From: Lentibacillus sediminis
GTDB taxonomy: Bacteria; Bacillota; Bacilli; Bacillales; Amphibacillaceae
NCBI RefSeq assembly: GCF_002763455.1
Contig: NZ_NIXK01000001.1
Location: 372,001-436,000 of the forward strand
Direction: 5' to 3'
Length of the DNA stretch: 64,000 nucleotides
Positions within the stretch are counted from its first letter, which is position 1; each line of letters opens with the position of its first letter. Under the pieces are notes generated by a model that saw nothing but the letters and a program-made list of their open reading frames with translations, was not told the origin of the DNA and made no database searches. Shown piece by piece: positions 61,542 through 64,000 of the stretch. Position numbers and translations under genes: made by a program.

Positions 61542-62729
61542 TTGAAGAAAATTCTAATAATTGGAGCAGGCTTTTTACAATCTTTCATGATAAGTAAAGC
61601 TCAGAAAATGGGCTATTATACAATTGCTATAGATAAAAATCCAAACTCCATAGGATTTAAGTACGCTAACGAGTATGGCGTGGTTGACATTGTTGATGAG
61701 AATGCTTGTTTACAATATGCACTTTCAAAAGATATAGATGGTGTAATAACTGGAGCGACAGATTACGGGGTACTTTCTGCAGCATATGTAGCACAACAGA
61801 TGAACCTACCGGGTCTTGATTACGAAGTAGCTAAGGTTATAAAAAATAAATATTTAGTTCGACGTACTTTATATGAAAATAAAGTTGATGATATATCTCA
61901 GTACTTTGAAGTTAATAATTTAGACATGCTTAACGAGGTTCGAGATAATATAAAATTTCCTGTTATTGTAAAACCTTGTGATGGTTCTGGCAGTAAGGCG
62001 ACCAAGAGAGTGGATACATTTCAAGAGTTAATAAGTGCTTGCAAGGAAGCAATAGATTCATCTTTAATAGGTAAAGCTTTAATAGAAGATTTTATTAAAG
62101 GGAAAGAATATGGAGTAGAATCTTTCATTTATAATGGAGAAGTCTATGTACTTGGTATTATGGGTAAACATATGACTAGTCCACCTGATTACGCAGAGCT
62201 AGGACATTGCCTGCCTAGCTATTTACCAATTGAAGAGCAGGTTAAAGAGGTAGTGAATAAGGCTATAAAATCGCTAGGGATTAATTATGGCGCAGTTAAT
62301 ATGGACGTGTTAGTTACTGAAGATAACCGTATATGTATTGTAGATATAGGCGCTAGAATGGGTGGTAATTTAATAGGGTCACATATCATACCAATGAGTA
62401 CAAATACTGATTATATGGGAATTATTATTCAAACTGCTACAGGAGGTCCATTAGAGTTAACAACTCAAAACGAAAAAATAAATGTTGTTACTAGATTATT
62501 GGCTTTGTCCCCTGGAATAGTTAATGTTTTGCCGGATTTTGCTAAAATTAAAAAGGATTGTCAGGTAGAGTTATATCATCAACTGAAAGTTGGAAATGAG
62601 ATTAGAGAATACCATAATAATCTCGATGGTTGTGGATATATAGTATCTGTTTCTACTGATATGCAGAAGGCAGTGAATAAGGCTGAAAAAGCTAAGATAT
62701 TGATCGATGAAGGAATTATTAGAGCTTGA
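61542..62729 (+). CDS. ATP-grasp family ligase
   Basis: 395 aa. TTG 61542 gives the proper N-terminus LKKILIIGAGFLQSFMISKAQKMGY; a GTG at 61509 adds eleven residues without a ribosome site. It has a preATP-grasp domain, then the ATP-grasp core: FPVIVKPCDGSGSKATKRV, ALIEDFIKGKEYGVESFIYNG and metal-binding IVDIGARMGGNLIGS. It resembles carbamoyl-phosphate-synthase-like/D-Ala-ligase-like amide-forming enzymes found in polysaccharide clusters. It may attach an amino acid or other acid to the sugar amine (inference). Confidence 0.86.
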   Translation: MKKILIIGAGFLQSFMISKAQKMGYYTIAIDKNPNSIGFKYANEYGVVDIVDENACLQYALSKDIDGVITGATDYGVLSAAYVAQQMNLPGLDYEVAKVIKNKYLVRRTLYENKVDDISQYFEVNNLDMLNEVRDNIKFPVIVKPCDGSGSKATKRVDTFQELISACKEAIDSSLIGKALIEDFIKGKEYGVESFIYNGEVYVLGIMGKHMTSPPDYAELGHCLPSYLPIEEQVKEVVNKAIKSLGINYGAVNMDVLVTEDNRICIVDIGARMGGNLIGSHIIPMSTNTDYMGIIIQTATGGPLELTTQNEKINVVTRLLALSPGIVNVLPDFAKIKKDCQVELYHQLKVGNEIREYHNNLDGCGYIVSVSTDMQKAVNKAEKAKILIDEGIIRA

Positions 62730-62765
62730 TAATAGTAATGATTAAACCTGTCTAGGGGTGAAACA

Positions 62766-63377
62766 ATGTACAGTAGATTTTTAAAGCGTATTATTGATAT
62801 TTTAATTTGTATTATTTTACTACCGATCCTTATATTGTTATACGCTACATTTGGTTTACTAATAAAACTTGAAGACGGGGGTCCGGTTCTTTATAAGGCT
62901 GATCGTATTGGTAGGGATAGCAAGTCATTTAAGATGTATAAATTTCGATCAATGAAAGTCAATGCCCCAACCTTGCTTAACGCAGATGGAAGTACTTATA
63001 ATGCACAAGACGATCCAAGAGTAACAAAAGCAGGGAAATTTTTGAGGGAAACTAGTATGGATGAAACACCTCAAATACTTAATGTGCTTAAGGGCGATAT
63101 GAGCATAATAGGCCCGCGCGCGAGCTTATCAAGTGTGATTGATTCCTATAAAAGTGATGAAATAGATAAAATGAAGGTAAGACCAGGGATTACAGGTTAT
63201 TCACAAGCTTATTTTAGAAATGGATTATCTAATAGAAAAAAAAGACTCACAGATGCATGGTATGCAAACAATGTAAGTTTTAAATTAGATGTAAAAATAT
63301 TTTTTAAAACTTTTATCACTGTTCTTAAAAAGGATGATATTTATACAAATAACATCAAAAATAAAGAAATAAAATAA
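62766..63377 (+). CDS. Initiating sugar-phosphate transferase, PglC-like
   Basis: 203 aa, small (PglC/WbaP-C-terminal) type of bacterial sugar transferase with one N-terminal re-entrant/membrane helix (IIDILICIILLPILILLYATFGL). Motifs: VLYKADRIGRDSKSFKMYKFRSM, the Asp-Glu catalytic pair in TSMDETPQILNVLKGDMSIIGPR, and ARPGITGYSQAY-like VRPGITGYSQAYFRNG. It transfers a sugar-1-phosphate from the UDP-sugar to undecaprenyl phosphate, starting the repeat unit. With the dehydratase and aminotransferase this suggests a di-N-acyl-bacillosamine-like first sugar (inference). Confidence 0.93.
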   Translation: MYSRFLKRIIDILICIILLPILILLYATFGLLIKLEDGGPVLYKADRIGRDSKSFKMYKFRSMKVNAPTLLNADGSTYNAQDDPRVTKAGKFLRETSMDETPQILNVLKGDMSIIGPRASLSSVIDSYKSDEIDKMKVRPGITGYSQAYFRNGLSNRKKRLTDAWYANNVSFKLDVKIFFKTFITVLKKDDIYTNNIKNKEIK

Positions 63378-63394
63378 TGGAGTTGTAATAATAA

Positions 63395-64000
63395 ATGAAT
63401 GTAGCAATTTCAGCGATACGTACCAAAGATACTAGGATAAATAGATACGAGTTAGTAACAAGTATACAAAAAATGGGTCACAAAGTTATATATTTAGGAC
63501 AAGAATCAGATGGTGAATTACACGCTGATTATAATAAACTAGACGTAAAATTCCTACCTATTCCCTTAGGTAGAACTAATACGAATCCGATACGTGAAAT
63601 ATTTTCGGTTAGCAAGACTAGAAGGATTTTGAAGCAAAATGACATTGGGACTATAATAGTTTACGGTATAAGAACTTTTCCTGCTATGGTTCTTGCAGCA
63701 AAGCTAGCGGGTGTTAAAAGGGTAATATGTATTGTTAATGGTTCTGGAAGGTTGTTTCAGTTACCTGGTATAAAAGGATTTTTGGTTAAAGCTATCTCTT
63801 ATCCCATGTTAGGATTAGCGTTTTTATTAAGTACTAGAATATTGTTTCAGAATCAAGATGATATGGAAATGATTGGTAAGAAGAAGTTATTGTGGAAAAA
63901 CAATTATGGTATTACCAATGGTTCTGGAGTGAACTTAGAAGAATTTAGACAAAAAAGATTAGAAGAAAGTCCTGTGTTTATGATGATAAGTAGATTGACA
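63395..64000 (+). CDS. Glycosyltransferase, GT4-like (3' end outside window)
   Basis: ATG 63395 with TGGAGTTG 10 bases upstream; the frame runs off the window after 202 codons. The N-terminal domain follows the GT-B layout: MNVAISAIRTKDTRINRYELVTSIQKMGHKVIYLG, then VYGIRTFPAMVLAAKLAGVKRVICIVNGSG, and the linker NNYGITNGSGVNLEEF leading to FMMISRLT, where the donor-binding domain begins. Such enzymes add the second sugar to the lipid-linked one. It is the sixth gene of the AT-rich cassette and was recognised by translation of the final 606 bases. Confidence 0.9.
   Translation, partial: MNVAISAIRTKDTRINRYELVTSIQKMGHKVIYLGQESDGELHADYNKLDVKFLPIPLGRTNTNPIREIFSVSKTRRILKQNDIGTIIVYGIRTFPAMVLAAKLAGVKRVICIVNGSGRLFQLPGIKGFLVKAISYPMLGLAFLLSTRILFQNQDDMEMIGKKKLLWKNNYGITNGSGVNLEEFRQKRLEESPVFMMISRLT

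Noticed and set aside
1-64000. tRNA, rRNA, riboswitch or T-box elements
   Set aside because: No tRNA-like clover-leaf ends, rRNA blocks or recognisable riboswitch cores were seen on reading; a covariance-model scan would be needed to exclude weak cases.

Overview
The window looks like the chromosome of a low-to-moderate GC Bacillota, most likely a salt-tolerant or environmental Bacillaceae (Virgibacillus/Oceanobacillus/Lentibacillus-like; the genus is an inference). Reasons are the AGGAGG-type ribosome binding sites with many TTG/GTG starts, a Bacillus-type mannitol locus (mtlA-mtlR-mtlF-mtlD), a lic-type PTS operon with a PRD regulator, YesL and YesS-like proteins, a LytE/LytF-like LysM-NlpC/P60 wall hydrolase, and a CpsC/CpsD/CpsB tyrosine-kinase capsule locus. 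No rRNA, tRNA, CRISPR, insertion sequence or prophage was seen.

Layout. (1) 1-28.5 kb, all on the + strand: a catabolic island. It starts with the end of a TctA transporter subunit. Next come two formylglycine-type sulfatases with their own formylglycine-generating enzyme, a membrane AraC-type regulator and a secreted beta-helix/PKD protein. A nitrilase-family hydrolase is followed by a promoter with a perfect cre-type operator, then an LplB/YtcP-type sugar ABC importer with its lipoprotein, a GH20 hexosaminidase and YesL. The island ends with a set of sugar-acid/amino-sugar enzymes (two Gfo/Idh/MocA oxidoreductases, class III aminotransferase, extended SDR, DapA-like aldolase), two M20 hydrolases and a ROK regulator. 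I read this as uptake and breakdown of a sulfated, N-acetylhexosamine-containing glycan; the exact substrate cannot be named from sequence. (2) 28.8-34.1 kb, - strand: mannitol PTS and its regulator. (3) 34.4-37.3 kb: a decayed Rpn-type nuclease gene and a SEC-C/TPR protein. (4) 37.5-43.1 kb: beta-glucoside (lic/cel-type) PTS, 6-phospho-beta-glucosidase and PRD activator. (5) 43.1-51.8 kb: housekeeping and small genes separated by unusual non-coding DNA. This includes a putative antitoxin-like small RNA, a 52-bp tandem hairpin repeat, and the first two of three arrays of exact 21-bp units carrying TCGCGCGA. A threonine-synthase-like gene here carries a frameshift, and there are two heptad-repeat coiled-coil paralogues. 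(6) 52.1-64 kb, + strand: exopolysaccharide locus with polymerase co-polymerase, tyrosine kinase, the third 21-bp array, a degenerate CpsB-like protein, a LuxR-type regulator, an intact CpsB phosphatase, a CapD/PglF-like dehydratase and GalU. After about 59.5 kb there is a visibly AT-richer cassette (aminotransferase, GNAT, ATP-grasp, PglC-like sugar transferase, glycosyltransferase) that probably builds a serotype-specific amino-sugar glycan.

The most unusual items are the three phase-locked 21-bp arrays, the CpsB paralogue that has lost most of its metal ligands beside an intact copy, the compact minus-strand small RNA gene without a visible toxin partner, and the aminotransferase/oxidoreductase/SDR/aldolase set in the sulfated-glycan island. 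One oxidoreductase of that set carries a TGA at codon 5.
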